From Lachnospiraceae bacterium (GTDB taxonomy: Bacteria; Bacillota; Clostridia; Lachnospirales; Lachnospiraceae), in assembly GCA_019423745.1 (NCBI GenBank), contig JAHZAV010000024.1:1-41368 (forward strand): a DNA stretch of 41,368 nt, written 5' to 3'. Shown here in pieces: positions 25,130 to 33,613 of the stretch. A program made the translations under genes and the position numbers. Below the pieces are notes generated by a model. The model saw only the letters and a program-made list of their open reading frames with translations, was not told where the DNA came from and did no database searches. Every line of letters begins with the position of its first letter. The first letter of the stretch is position 1.

Positions 25130-26572
25130 ATGAACAAAAAGAAAACAAAAATCGTTTGTACAATGGGACCAAATACAAACGATGAGAATCTGATGAGAGC
25201 ACTTGTGAAAAATGGAATGGATATTGCGAGATTCAATTTTTCACATGGGAGCCATGAAGAACAGAAAGGCAGAATGGATATGTTGAAGCGTATCCGTGAT
25301 GAAGAACATATGCCTACAGCTATTCTTCTGGATACAAAAGGACCGGAAATTCGTACTGGGGTTTTAAAAGACGGAAAGAAGGTTATGCTGGAAACTGGAG
25401 AGAAGTTTATACTTACGTCAGACGAAATTGCAGGTGATGAGTCAAAAGTATCTATTTCCTACAGTGGTCTGGTAGATGATGTTTCTGTGGGAAGCACGAT
25501 TTTGATTGATGATGGTCTGATTGGTCTACGGGTTGTCAGCAAAACATCAACAGATATCATATGTGAGATTGTTAACGGCGGCGAATTAGGTGAACGCAAA
25601 GGGGTGAATGTACCAAATGTGCCGGTAAGACTTCCTGCAATTACGGATAAGGACAGAGAAGATATCCGTTTTGGTGTGGAGCAGGGCATTGATTTTATTG
25701 CAGCATCTTTTGTGAGGAATGCAGAGTGTATTGTAGAAATTAGGGCCTTTTTGAAAGAATGTAACGCACCTTATATTCCAATTATTGCAAAAGTTGAAAA
25801 TGCAGAAGGAATTAAAAATATCGATGAAATTATTCGCTGTGCAGACGGCATTATGGTAGCAAGAGGAGACCTTGGCGTAGAAATTCCGGCAGAAGAAGTA
25901 CCATATCTTCAGAAGATGATTATTCAGAAATGTAACTATTATTATAAGCCGGTTATTACAGCAACACAGATGTTGGATTCTATGATTCGGAATCCGCGTC
26001 CTACACGGGCAGAGGTTACGGACGTAGCTAATGCGGTATATGATGGAACAGATGCGATTATGTTGTCTGGGGAAACGGCGCAGGGTAAATATCCGTTGGA
26101 AGCCCTTCAGATGATGGTGCATATTGTGCAAAATACAGAGCAGCATCTGGATTACGATATGTTGATTAAAAAGACAGAGGAGCACCGGATGAAAGGAATT
26201 TCCAGTGCTATCGGTCATGCTTCTGTTACCACGGCTTATAATCTTGGCGCAAAATGTATTATTACACCGTCTGTATCAGGAGCAACAGCTAGAGTAGTGT
26301 CTAAATTTAAACCTAAAATGCCGATTATAGGGGTGACACCTAATGAGCGTTCTCTTCGCAGAATGCAGATTTACTGGGGAGTAGAGCCAATTAAATCTAT
26401 TCAGTTTAATACAACGGAAGATATCTGTTCAGGAGCAATTGAGCTGGTATGTGCAAAACAGATGGCAGATCCCGGAGATGTCGTGGTATTGACAGCGGGA
26501 ATTCCTTCACCGAATGTAAATCGGGCAAAAGAAGGGGTCAGCAATATGATGAGAATTGCTGTGATTGAATAG
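25130..26572 (+). CDS. pyk: Pyruvate kinase
   Basis: Makes pyruvate and ATP from phosphoenolpyruvate. The 480-residue form has TKIVCTMGPNT at the N-terminus, FNFSHGS, LDTKGPEIRTG, the metal site AKVENAEGI, MVARGDLGVEIP, and the signature TRAEVTDVANAVYDGTDAI followed by MLSGETAQGKYP. It ends after the allosteric C domain and lacks the extra PEP-utilizer-like domain found in many Bacillus enzymes. ATG 25130 is chosen; the SD-like GGTGAG runs straight into it, and AAAGGA lies further up. The TTG at 25118 and GTG at 25121 add only MVRE-type residues. lysA follows after 40 bases. Confidence 0.97.
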   Translation: MNKKKTKIVCTMGPNTNDENLMRALVKNGMDIARFNFSHGSHEEQKGRMDMLKRIRDEEHMPTAILLDTKGPEIRTGVLKDGKKVMLETGEKFILTSDEIAGDESKVSISYSGLVDDVSVGSTILIDDGLIGLRVVSKTSTDIICEIVNGGELGERKGVNVPNVPVRLPAITDKDREDIRFGVEQGIDFIAASFVRNAECIVEIRAFLKECNAPYIPIIAKVENAEGIKNIDEIIRCADGIMVARGDLGVEIPAEEVPYLQKMIIQKCNYYYKPVITATQMLDSMIRNPRPTRAEVTDVANAVYDGTDAIMLSGETAQGKYPLEALQMMVHIVQNTEQHLDYDMLIKKTEEHRMKGISSAIGHASVTTAYNLGAKCIITPSVSGATARVVSKFKPKMPIIGVTPNERSLRRMQIYWGVEPIKSIQFNTTEDICSGAIELVCAKQMADPGDVVVLTAGIPSPNVNRAKEGVSNMMRIAVIE

Positions 26573-26612
26573 TATAAAAAATCTGTACAGAAAATAAGGA
26601 GTATGAGTACCT

Positions 26613-27884
26613 ATGAAAAAAGAGACATTTGTGACGAAAGAACAGCTAGATGAGATTGTGAAGAAATATCCAACCCCATTTCATCTTTATGATGAGAGGG
26701 GCATTCGAAAAAATGCTGAAGCACTTAAAAAAGCTTTTGCATGGAATAAAGGATATAAGGAATATTTTGCGGTAAAGGCAACTCCTAATCCTTTTTTGAT
26801 ACAGATTTTGAGAGAATATGGTTGCGGCTGTGACTGCTCCTCGTATACGGAGTTGCTTCTTTCGGAGGCTATTGGAGCAACAGGAAGCGACATTATGTTT
26901 TCATCTAATGATACGCCGGCAGAAGATTTTAAACTGGCCGAAAAGCTGGGAGCTATTATTAATCTGGACGATATTACCCATATTGAGTTCCTGGAAAAAG
27001 CAATCGGCCATATACCGGAAACCATTAGCTGCAGATACAATCCGGGCGGTCTCTTTAAAATCAGTAATGATATCATGGATAATCCAGGAGACGCCAAATA
27101 TGGCATGACAACGGAGCAGATTTTTGAGGCTTTTAAGATTTTAAAGGAAAAAGGAGTTAAAGAGTTTGGAATTCATGCATTTCTTGCAAGTAATACGGTA
27201 ACAAACGATTATTATCCGATGCTTGCTAAGGTACTTTTTGAAGTGGCAGTGAAGCTTCATAAAGAGATTGGTGTGCATATCAAATTCATTAATCTGTCGG
27301 GTGGAATTGGTATACCATATAAACCGGATCAGGAACCAAACGATATCTATGCTATTGGCGAAGGAGTGCGTCAGGTATATGAAGAGGTCTTGACTCCGGC
27401 TGGAATGGGGGATGTGGCCATCTATACAGAGCTGGGAAGATTTATGATGGGACCATATGGCTGTCTCGTGACAAAAGCTATTCATGAAAAGCATACACAT
27501 AAAGAATATATTGGTGTTGATGCATGTGCAGTAAATCTGATGCGTCCGGCCATGTATGGTGCTTATCATCATATTACGGTAATGGGGAAAGAAAATGAAC
27601 CGTGTGATCAAGTGTATGATGTGACAGGGTCATTGTGCGAAAATAACGATAAGTTTGCGATCGATCGCCATTTACCTAAGATTGATATGGGGGATCTGCT
27701 TGTGATTCACGACACGGGAGCCCACGGTTTTGCTATGGGATACAATTATAATGGAAAGCTGAAGTCTGCCGAAGTGTTGCTGAAAGAAGACGGCAGTACG
27801 CAGTTAATCCGTCGTGCTGAAACGCCAGAAGATTATTTTGCTACATTTGATTGTTTTGAAATTGGCAAAAAACTTTTGAAATGA
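26613..27884 (+). CDS. lysA: Diaminopimelate decarboxylase (variant clostridial form)
   Basis: PLP-dependent fold III decarboxylase, meso-diaminopimelate to lysine. In 423 residues it has the PLP lysine Lys55 in YFAVKATPNP, the glycine loop INLSGGIGIPY (227-236), TELGRFM (272-278) and catalytic Cys342 in VTGSLCENNDKF. The usual HIGSQ segment reads GIHAFLASN (186-194), so the first His is kept but the rest differs. This could mean altered substrate handling, and decarboxylases acting on related amino acids share the fold. AAGGAG lies well before the ATG. It is likely co-transcribed with pyk. Confidence 0.85.
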   Translation: MKKETFVTKEQLDEIVKKYPTPFHLYDERGIRKNAEALKKAFAWNKGYKEYFAVKATPNPFLIQILREYGCGCDCSSYTELLLSEAIGATGSDIMFSSNDTPAEDFKLAEKLGAIINLDDITHIEFLEKAIGHIPETISCRYNPGGLFKISNDIMDNPGDAKYGMTTEQIFEAFKILKEKGVKEFGIHAFLASNTVTNDYYPMLAKVLFEVAVKLHKEIGVHIKFINLSGGIGIPYKPDQEPNDIYAIGEGVRQVYEEVLTPAGMGDVAIYTELGRFMMGPYGCLVTKAIHEKHTHKEYIGVDACAVNLMRPAMYGAYHHITVMGKENEPCDQVYDVTGSLCENNDKFAIDRHLPKIDMGDLLVIHDTGAHGFAMGYNYNGKLKSAEVLLKEDGSTQLIRRAETPEDYFATFDCFEIGKKLLK

Positions 27885-27913
27885 TTGATAATTCCCTCTT
27901 GATAAGGTAAAAT
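27885..27913 (+). promoter_or_regulatory. Promoter of the lipoprotein gene
   Basis: TTGATA (27885-27890), overlapping the region just after the lysA stop, 17-base spacer, TAAAAT (27908-27913). The leader is about 27 bases. Confidence 0.7.
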
Positions 27914-27945
27914 ATATAAAAATTACTTTATTGAGGAGGAAAAAT

Positions 27946-28596
27946 ATGAAAAGAAAAGGGAGAATATTTGGAGTTCTTGTAGTGGCAGTTGTTCTATTGC
28001 TGGCGGCATGTAAAATGAGTCCGGAAGAAGTTGGTACTTATGCACAATCTATTTTGGATGCAAGCTATAAGGCGGATTTTGATGAGTATACAAAGCAGAC
28101 AGAATCCACTGAGGAAGAGGCAGAACAGCTCTATGAGAGCAATATTGATCAGATGCTGACAATAGCTGGCTTTGATTCTGCAGGATTGTCAGATGAGTTG
28201 CTTGAGAATTACCGGCAACTTTTTAAGGACATGCTGACTTTGGCAGAATATGAAGTTGGTGATGTGACAGAAGAAGAGGACGGAAGTTTTATGGTATCTG
28301 TTACAGCAAAACCGCTTACAGCATTTGAGGGATTAGAAGCAGAAGTAACAGAGGCAGTACAGGCAGAACTGTCAGGGATTACAGATATTTCACAGATTCC
28401 AGGACAGGACGAAATTAACCAGATGGTATTCCAGAAAATGTATGAGAGTCTTAAAAAACGTATGGAGTCGCCTACATATGGAGATCCACAGCAGGCAGAA
28501 CTTCATGTATCCAAAGATTCTGATAATGTATATTCTGTATCAGAGGCAGATTTGACGGCATTGGATGGAATTCTGTTTCCAACAGATGGATTTTAA
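27946..28596 (+). CDS. Predicted lipoprotein of unknown function
   Basis: A 216-residue secreted lipoprotein. It has a basic start (MKRKGR), a hydrophobic stretch, and the lipobox LLAAC with lipidated Cys near residue 22. The mature part is strongly acidic and mostly helical (many Glu/Asp/Gln, few aromatics), for example ESTEEEAEQLYESNIDQ. I do not recognise a specific family; a resemblance to small clostridial DUF5105-like lipoproteins is only an impression. ATG 27946 is set by AGGAGG (27934-27939), six bases upstream. The TTG at 27931 overlaps the ribosome site. It has its own promoter and terminator, so it is a single-gene unit. Confidence 0.8.
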   Translation: MKRKGRIFGVLVVAVVLLLAACKMSPEEVGTYAQSILDASYKADFDEYTKQTESTEEEAEQLYESNIDQMLTIAGFDSAGLSDELLENYRQLFKDMLTLAEYEVGDVTEEEDGSFMVSVTAKPLTAFEGLEAEVTEAVQAELSGITDISQIPGQDEINQMVFQKMYESLKKRMESPTYGDPQQAELHVSKDSDNVYSVSEADLTALDGILFPTDGF

Positions 28597-28643
28597 GAGT
28601 TGTTTAACATATAACAGAAACGGACGAACTGATTATAATATTT

Positions 28644-28703
28644 AAAAAAAGGAGATATTGCAAAAGTAGATGAAGAGTCTTCTGGAGCAATATCTCCTTT
28701 TTT
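28644..28703. terminator. Terminator after the lipoprotein gene
   Basis: GGAGATATTGC (28651-28661) pairs with GCAATATCTCC (28687-28697), flanked by A7 and T6, so it works in either direction. The loop contains a second small inverted repeat (GAAGA/TCTTC). Confidence 0.88.
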
Positions 28704-28737
28704 GGAGTTTAAAGAGAATGCTACGCAAATTGACTTG

Positions 28738-28831
28738 CAATATTCGGGATCATGCATGAATAAATGAGCTTGATTTTCTTTACCAATCATTTATATTCAG
28801 TAATTTGTGCTATAATGGTTGACGAATATTG
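28738..28831. repeat. 9-base inverted repeats bracketing the arsR promoter
   Basis: CAATATTCG (28738-28746) and CGAATATTG (28823-28831) are exact reverse complements. The second copy lies at the predicted start site of the arsR transcript, so they could be paired operators of the encoded regulator. A TCATGCATGA palindrome (28750-28759) is also in the gap. Confidence 0.35.
28808..28816 (+). promoter_or_regulatory. Extended -10 promoter of arsR-EFR1
   Basis: TGC followed by a perfect TATAAT (28811-28816), with no good -35 at 16-18 bases. The start site would be near 28823. Confidence 0.6.
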
Positions 28832-28855
28832 ACTATTGAAAACGGAGGTGACAGG

Positions 28856-29221
28856 ATGGATGAACCAATGAGAATCCTTGGTAATCAGTTTGTTCAGCGA
28901 TTTAATGTTTGTCGTCCTGCTTTATGTGCAATTGGAGATGAAACCCGCCAACTGATTATTCGTGTTATTATCGAAAATTGTGGAAAGGGAGGCTTGCGTG
29001 TTGGAGAAATCCAAAATAGTACTAATATTTCTCGCGCTGCAGTTTCACATCATCTAAAGATATTAAAAAATGCAGGTATTATAGATGTCAGGCAAGAAGG
29101 TAGAAAAAATTTTTACTATCTGGATTCTACGAGTAGCAGCTTGGTTAACGTGTCAGAATTTTTACATGACGCAATTGAGATGATGAAAAGTTGTCCTGGT
29201 TATAAGGAGGAAAATAAATGA
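28856..29221 (+). CDS. ArsR family winged-helix regulator
   Basis: A 121-residue dimeric DNA-binding regulator. The winged-helix domain spans about 25-92, with the recognition helix SRAAVSHHLKILKNAGIIDV (59-78) and the wing RQEGRKNFYYLD (79-90). Cysteines at 19, 24, 42 and 113 could sense metal or redox state, but the classic ELCVCDL motif is absent. ATG 28856 is chosen because GGAGGTGA (28844-28851) is just upstream. Its TGA overlaps the next start as ATGA, so the two genes are translationally coupled and the regulator probably controls the ferredoxin operon. Confidence 0.88.
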   Translation: MDEPMRILGNQFVQRFNVCRPALCAIGDETRQLIIRVIIENCGKGGLRVGEIQNSTNISRAAVSHHLKILKNAGIIDVRQEGRKNFYYLDSTSSSLVNVSEFLHDAIEMMKSCPGYKEENK

Positions 29222-29988
29222 GTATTTATAAAATTATTTTTAGTCCTACTGGTGGTACGGAAAAAGTTGCCAATCAGTTTGTAAGGGTATTTGAACAGGA
29301 AGCGAAAACAATAGATTTGACTGATTTTGCGTCAGACTTTCGTCAGATCAAATTAGTAGAAGATGATATATGTATAGTTGCGGTTCCGTCTTTTGGAGGC
29401 CGAGTACCAGGAATAGCAGCTGAACGTTTGAAACAGATAAAGTCTAACGGTGCAAAAGCAATATTGATTACTGTTTACGGGAATCGTGATTATGACGATA
29501 CTTTGATTGAACTAAAAACAACACTGATTCATTGTGGATTTAAATGTGTTGCAGCAGTTACAGCAGTTGCAGAGCATTCTGTTATGCGTCAGTTTGCACA
29601 GGGGCGTCCTGATAAAAAAGACTTACAAGAGCTGTGTCAATTTGCAAGACAGATACGACAATGTATTGAAAAAAATAAGATATCTCAGGATTTGAATGTT
29701 CCTGGGAATGTACCGTATCGAGAGTATGGCGGTATACCAATAAAGCCTGCTGCGAGAAGAAGCTGTACCAATTGTGGATTATGTGCCTCTAAATGTCCTG
29801 TTCAGGCGATTCCAATGAATCATCCATCTAAAACAGATAGTAAAAAGTGCATTAGTTGTATGCGTTGTATTAGTATTTGTCCTGTGCACGCTAGAAAAGT
29901 AAATAAATTCCTGTCAGTAATTGCAGCAGGAAAGATGAAAAAAAGTTGCAGTAGGAGAAAAGAAAATAAATTATTTGTTGAGCTATAA
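29218..29988 (+). CDS. EFR1-type ferredoxin: flavodoxin-like domain plus two 4Fe-4S motifs
   Basis: A 256-residue electron-transfer protein. Residues 1-150 are flavodoxin-like with the FMN phosphate loop SPTGGTEKVA (9-18) and PSFGGRVPG (57-65). The C-terminal part has two complete ferredoxin motifs: Cys183, 186, 189 and 193 followed by Pro, and Cys211, 214, 217 and 221 followed by Pro. This is the arrangement of the EFR1 family ferredoxins common in gut Clostridia, whose partners are mostly undefined. The start overlaps the arsR stop, with AAGGAGG just before it. A strong bidirectional terminator follows. Confidence 0.9.
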   Translation: MSIYKIIFSPTGGTEKVANQFVRVFEQEAKTIDLTDFASDFRQIKLVEDDICIVAVPSFGGRVPGIAAERLKQIKSNGAKAILITVYGNRDYDDTLIELKTTLIHCGFKCVAAVTAVAEHSVMRQFAQGRPDKKDLQELCQFARQIRQCIEKNKISQDLNVPGNVPYREYGGIPIKPAARRSCTNCGLCASKCPVQAIPMNHPSKTDSKKCISCMRCISICPVHARKVNKFLSVIAAGKMKKSCSRRKENKLFVEL

Positions 29989-30030
29989 TCGGATTCAGCT
30001 TTTGATGCGTATTCAGACAGTTTTGAAAAT

Positions 30031-30073
30031 AAAAATACGCTCAAGTAGGACAAACCTACTTGAGCGTATTTTT
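30031..30073. terminator. Bidirectional terminator between EFR1 and tRNA-Leu
   Basis: A 19-base perfect stem: arm 30031-30049 (core TACGCTCAAGTAGG), loop ACAAA, arm 30055-30073 (core CCTACTTGAGCGTA). A5 and T5 ends serve both strands: the EFR1 transcript on plus, tRNA-Leu on minus. Confidence 0.93.
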
Positions 30074-30105
30074 ATTGATCACAATGATTACTTAAAAATA
30101 ATACA

Positions 30106-30188
30106 TGCGGATGGTGGGACTTGAACCCACACGAGGTCGCCCCCGCAAGATTTTGAGTCTTGTGCGTCTGCCATTCCGCCACATCCGC
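30106..30188 (-). tRNA. tRNA-Leu (anticodon CAA)
   Basis: On the minus strand the acceptor arm GCGGATG (5' end at 30188) pairs with CATCCGC before discriminator A (30106). The anticodon stem CAAGA/TCTTG holds the loop CTCAAAA, so the anticodon is CAA and reads UUG. The T-loop GGTTCAAGTCC is standard and the variable arm is long, as expected for leucine. It has 83 bases and the CCA end is not encoded. Confidence 0.96.
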
Positions 30189-30216
30189 AAATGGTTACTT
30201 TTCACAACCGAAAATA

Positions 30217-30245
30217 AGTATAGCATATTGAAATGAAGATTTCAA
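30217..30245 (-). promoter_or_regulatory. Promoter of tRNA-Leu
   Basis: Minus strand: TTGAAA (30245-30240), 17-base spacer ending TGC (extended -10), TATACT (30222-30217). Confidence 0.75.
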
Positions 30246-30329
30246 GTTTTTTCAACAAATTTTTTTCTTTTAAAATGGGAAAGATTGTTGTATAGTAGAT
30301 TCAGTAGCTTTATAAGATGGAGAAAAAAT

Positions 30330-32942
30330 ATGGCGGAAAAAATAGTTTTAATTGATGGACACAGTATTTTGAATAGAGCTTTCTTTGGGCTCCCAGATTT
30401 AACAAACTCCGAGGGGCTTCATACAAATGCGATTTATGGCTTTTTGAATATTATGTTGAAACTGTTGGATGAGGAAAAACCGGAGTATCTTACAGTAGCC
30501 TTTGATGTACATGCTCCTACATTTCGACATGAAATGTATAAGGAGTATAAAGGAACAAGGAAACCGATGGCAGATGAACTTCGCCAGCAGGTGCCCGTGA
30601 TGAAAGAAGTTCTTAAATCCATGGGCATCAGAATTATAGAGCAGGAAGGACTGGAAGCAGATGACCTTCTTGGAACACTTTCCAAACGATGCGAAGAGAA
30701 AGGAATGGATGTAACAATTATCAGTGGTGACAGAGATCTTCTTCAGCTTGCGACAGATAAAGTTAAAATCCGCATTCCAAAAACAAAGCAAGGAAAGACA
30801 GAAGTAGAGGATTATTATGCAGATGATGTAAAAGATCGTTATCAAGTTACCCCTCTGGAATTTATTGATATGAAAGCACTTATGGGTGATACATCTGATA
30901 ATATTCCTGGAGTTCCCGGAATCGGGGAAAAAACGGCAGCGAAAATTATCGGGGAATATCATAGTATAGAAAATGCCCGGGAACATGCAGAGGAACTAAA
31001 GCCACCCAGGGCATCTAAAGCAATTGTTGAATATTGGGATATGGCAGTAATGAGTAAGAAACTGGCAGCAATCTGTGTAGATGCTCCTCTTGAGTATGAT
31101 ATTGAAAGTGCAAGACTTGGAAATATTTTTACGGAAGAGGCTTATGCCTTTTTTCAGAAATTACAGTTTAAAAATCTTTTAAATCGCTTTGAAGTAGACT
31201 GTCATCCGAATGAGATAGAAGACTATTTTTATATTGCAAAGAGTCGGGATGAAGCAGAATCAATTCTTGCACAGGCTGAACAGGCAGAGACGCTTGGAAT
31301 AGCAATCTTTAGAAAAACCGCAGAAGTACTGCCCCTATTTGCGAATGAGGCTCAAATTGGTGGAATGGCACTTTGTTTTGGGGATAAGAGGATTTGTTGT
31401 ATTCGGGAAGAGCAGATGGCGGGAGAAGAACTTTTTAGAAGATTGGAAAAAATATCCGGTAATGTTAAGCTGTTATCGGTATTTCATCTGAAAGAGACAA
31501 TGAAATATTTCACACCGTCTATTAAAGAAAGATGTTTCGATGGAATTATTGCTGCTTACCTTTTGAATCCTCTTAAGAACGATTATGAATTTGAAGATAT
31601 AGCAAGGGAACAGATGAATCTCCTTCTGGAAGATAAGATGGATGATGAAAGGAAAGCTTGCTATGAGGCTTATACTGCTTATACAAGTGTAGGGATTTTG
31701 AAGGAGAAGCTTCAAGAAGCGGGTATGTGGCGGCTATTTAATGAAATAGAAATGCCACTTGCATTTACTCTTTTTGATATGGAGAATAATGGCGTTCATG
31801 TGGAAGCCGCGGAATTGAAAGATTACGGAGACAAACTTGCTGTCCAGATCAGCAGGCTGGAACAGGAAATATGGCAGGAAGCGGGGGAAGAGTTTAATAT
31901 AAATTCACCTAAGCAGCTCGGAGTGATTCTCTTTGAAAAAATGGGACTAAAAGGTGGAAAAAAAACAAAGACAGGATATTCTACGGCAGCAGATGTATTG
32001 GAAAAACTGGCACCTGAATCATCAGTTGTTGCAAAAGTTTTGGAATACAGGCAGCTGACCAAGCTGAAATCCACTTATGCGGATGGCCTTGCGGCTTTTA
32101 TTTCTGAAGACGGAAGAATTCATGGAAAATTTAATCAGACTATAACTGCAACAGGAAGGATCAGTAGTACAGAACCAAATTTACAGAACATTCCAGTTCG
32201 GATGGAATTAGGACGGCTGATTCGGAAAGTGTTTGTACCAGAAGAAGGGTTTGTATTTGTAGATGCAGATTATTCGCAAATTGAGCTTCGTGTACTGGCC
32301 CATTGTTCGGGAGATTCACAGTTGATTGAAGCTTATAGAGAGGAAAAAGATATTCATAGAATTACAGCTTCGCAGGTATTTCACACACCTTTTGATGAGG
32401 TGACAGATCTTCAAAGGAGAAATGCTAAGGCAGTTAATTTTGGGATTGTATATGGAATCAGCTCTTTTGGCTTGAGCCAGGATTTGAGTATTACGCGAAA
32501 AGAGGCGGCGAAATATATTGAACAATATTTCCACACATATCCGGGCATAAAGATATTTTTGGATGATGCAGTAAATCAGGCGAAAGAGAAAGGATATGCT
32601 GTGACGCTTTTTGGTAGGAGAAGACCTGTGCCGGAGCTTTCATCCAGTAATTTTATGCAACGTTCTTTTGGTGAGCGTGTGGCAATGAATTCTCCAATTC
32701 AGGGAACAGCAGCGGATATTATCAAGATTGCTATGATTGGAGTTAATGAAAGAATGAAAGCGCATCATATGAAATCCCGCCTTGTATTACAGGTACATGA
32801 TGAGCTTTTAGTAGAGGCCTTGGAAAGCGAGGTTGAACAGGTGAAGCAGATTTTGAGGGAAGAAATGGAGCAGGCGGCGTCCCTTGCGGTTCCGCTGGAA
32901 ATTGACATGCATACCGGAAAGAGCTGGTATGAGGCAAAATAG
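30330..32942 (+). CDS. polA: DNA polymerase I
   Basis: Repair and Okazaki-fragment polymerase, 870 residues. The 5'-nuclease domain (1-about 290) has the metal acids in LIDGHS, EADDLLG, SGDRDLLQL, and the DNA-binding helix-hairpin MGDTSDNIPGVPGIGEKTA. The middle domain (about 300-480) keeps the exonuclease fold, but the DTET-type proofreading motif is lost (TLGIAIFRKTAE, 321-332), so it probably does not edit. The polymerase domain has motif A VDADYSQIELRVLAH, motif B RRNAKAVNFGIVYGIS and motif C VHDELLVEA. ATG 30330 is chosen: GGAG lies seven bases upstream and MAEKIVLIDGHS is the family start. Confidence 0.97.
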   Translation: MAEKIVLIDGHSILNRAFFGLPDLTNSEGLHTNAIYGFLNIMLKLLDEEKPEYLTVAFDVHAPTFRHEMYKEYKGTRKPMADELRQQVPVMKEVLKSMGIRIIEQEGLEADDLLGTLSKRCEEKGMDVTIISGDRDLLQLATDKVKIRIPKTKQGKTEVEDYYADDVKDRYQVTPLEFIDMKALMGDTSDNIPGVPGIGEKTAAKIIGEYHSIENAREHAEELKPPRASKAIVEYWDMAVMSKKLAAICVDAPLEYDIESARLGNIFTEEAYAFFQKLQFKNLLNRFEVDCHPNEIEDYFYIAKSRDEAESILAQAEQAETLGIAIFRKTAEVLPLFANEAQIGGMALCFGDKRICCIREEQMAGEELFRRLEKISGNVKLLSVFHLKETMKYFTPSIKERCFDGIIAAYLLNPLKNDYEFEDIAREQMNLLLEDKMDDERKACYEAYTAYTSVGILKEKLQEAGMWRLFNEIEMPLAFTLFDMENNGVHVEAAELKDYGDKLAVQISRLEQEIWQEAGEEFNINSPKQLGVILFEKMGLKGGKKTKTGYSTAADVLEKLAPESSVVAKVLEYRQLTKLKSTYADGLAAFISEDGRIHGKFNQTITATGRISSTEPNLQNIPVRMELGRLIRKVFVPEEGFVFVDADYSQIELRVLAHCSGDSQLIEAYREEKDIHRITASQVFHTPFDEVTDLQRRNAKAVNFGIVYGISSFGLSQDLSITRKEAAKYIEQYFHTYPGIKIFLDDAVNQAKEKGYAVTLFGRRRPVPELSSSNFMQRSFGERVAMNSPIQGTAADIIKIAMIGVNERMKAHHMKSRLVLQVHDELLVEALESEVEQVKQILREEMEQAASLAVPLEIDMHTGKSWYEAK

Positions 32943-32955
32943 AGGTGCTAAAGAG

Positions 32956-33561
32956 ATGAAAATAATTGGAATTACTGGTGGAGTTGGAACGGGAAAAAGT
33001 CTTGTATTAGAGTACTTGAAGGAATCCTATGGAGCAGTATGCTGTCAGGCAGATGAAGTGGCAAAGCGTTTGCAACGAAAAGGAACGAAATGTTATAGAA
33101 GAATAGTAGAGCATTTTGGGGAAGAAATTTTGGATCAGGAAGGCAGACTGAACCGTGCGCAGCTTGCAAAAATTGTTTTTTCGAATGATGCAGAGCTTCG
33201 AATTCTTAATGAGATTGTACATCCTGTGGTTAAAGAAAAGGTAAAAGATCAGATTCGGCGAGAGGAAAAACGGGGGAGTTCCCTTTTCGTGCTTGAGGCG
33301 GCTCTTCTGATTGAAGATAATTATGATGCGTTGTGCGATGAATTGTGGTATATTTATACGGATGATGAGACCAGAAAAAAACGTCTGATTGCATCCAGGG
33401 GATATGATGAGAAAAAAATACAGGGAATCTTTTCATCACAACTGCCTGCCGCTACTTTTTTTGAACGGTGTGACAGAGCAATTGATAATTGTGAATCGTT
33501 TGAAGAGGCATGCGAGCAGATTGATGATATTATGGCACAGTTAGGATTGAAAAAAATATAG
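32956..33561 (+). CDS. coaE: Dephospho-CoA kinase
   Basis: Last step of coenzyme A synthesis, phosphorylating the 3'-hydroxyl of dephospho-CoA. The 201-residue P-loop kinase begins MKIIGITGGVGTGKS. ADEVAKRL carries the catalytic Asp, and LVLEAALLIEDNYDALCDELW and RLIASRGYD belong to the lid. The ATG at 32956 is taken; in-frame ATGs upstream would overlap the polA C-terminus. It is separated from polA by 13 bases, as in many Firmicutes where polA-coaE is a pair. Confidence 0.95.
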   Translation: MKIIGITGGVGTGKSLVLEYLKESYGAVCCQADEVAKRLQRKGTKCYRRIVEHFGEEILDQEGRLNRAQLAKIVFSNDAELRILNEIVHPVVKEKVKDQIRREEKRGSSLFVLEAALLIEDNYDALCDELWYIYTDDETRKKRLIASRGYDEKKIQGIFSSQLPAATFFERCDRAIDNCESFEEACEQIDDIMAQLGLKKI

Positions 33562-33613
33562 TGCAGATGTGTTATATATATCGATGGAAGAATCAAACTA
33601 GGAGATAGATGAT

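Noticed and set aside
25586..26218. Open frame of 210 codons on the minus strand opposite pyk
   Set aside because: Shadow of pyk with unnatural His, Asn, Cys and Ile content and no start signals.
30399..30986. Open frame of 195 codons opposite the start of polA
   Set aside because: Shadow frame with biased composition; polA is unambiguous on the other strand.
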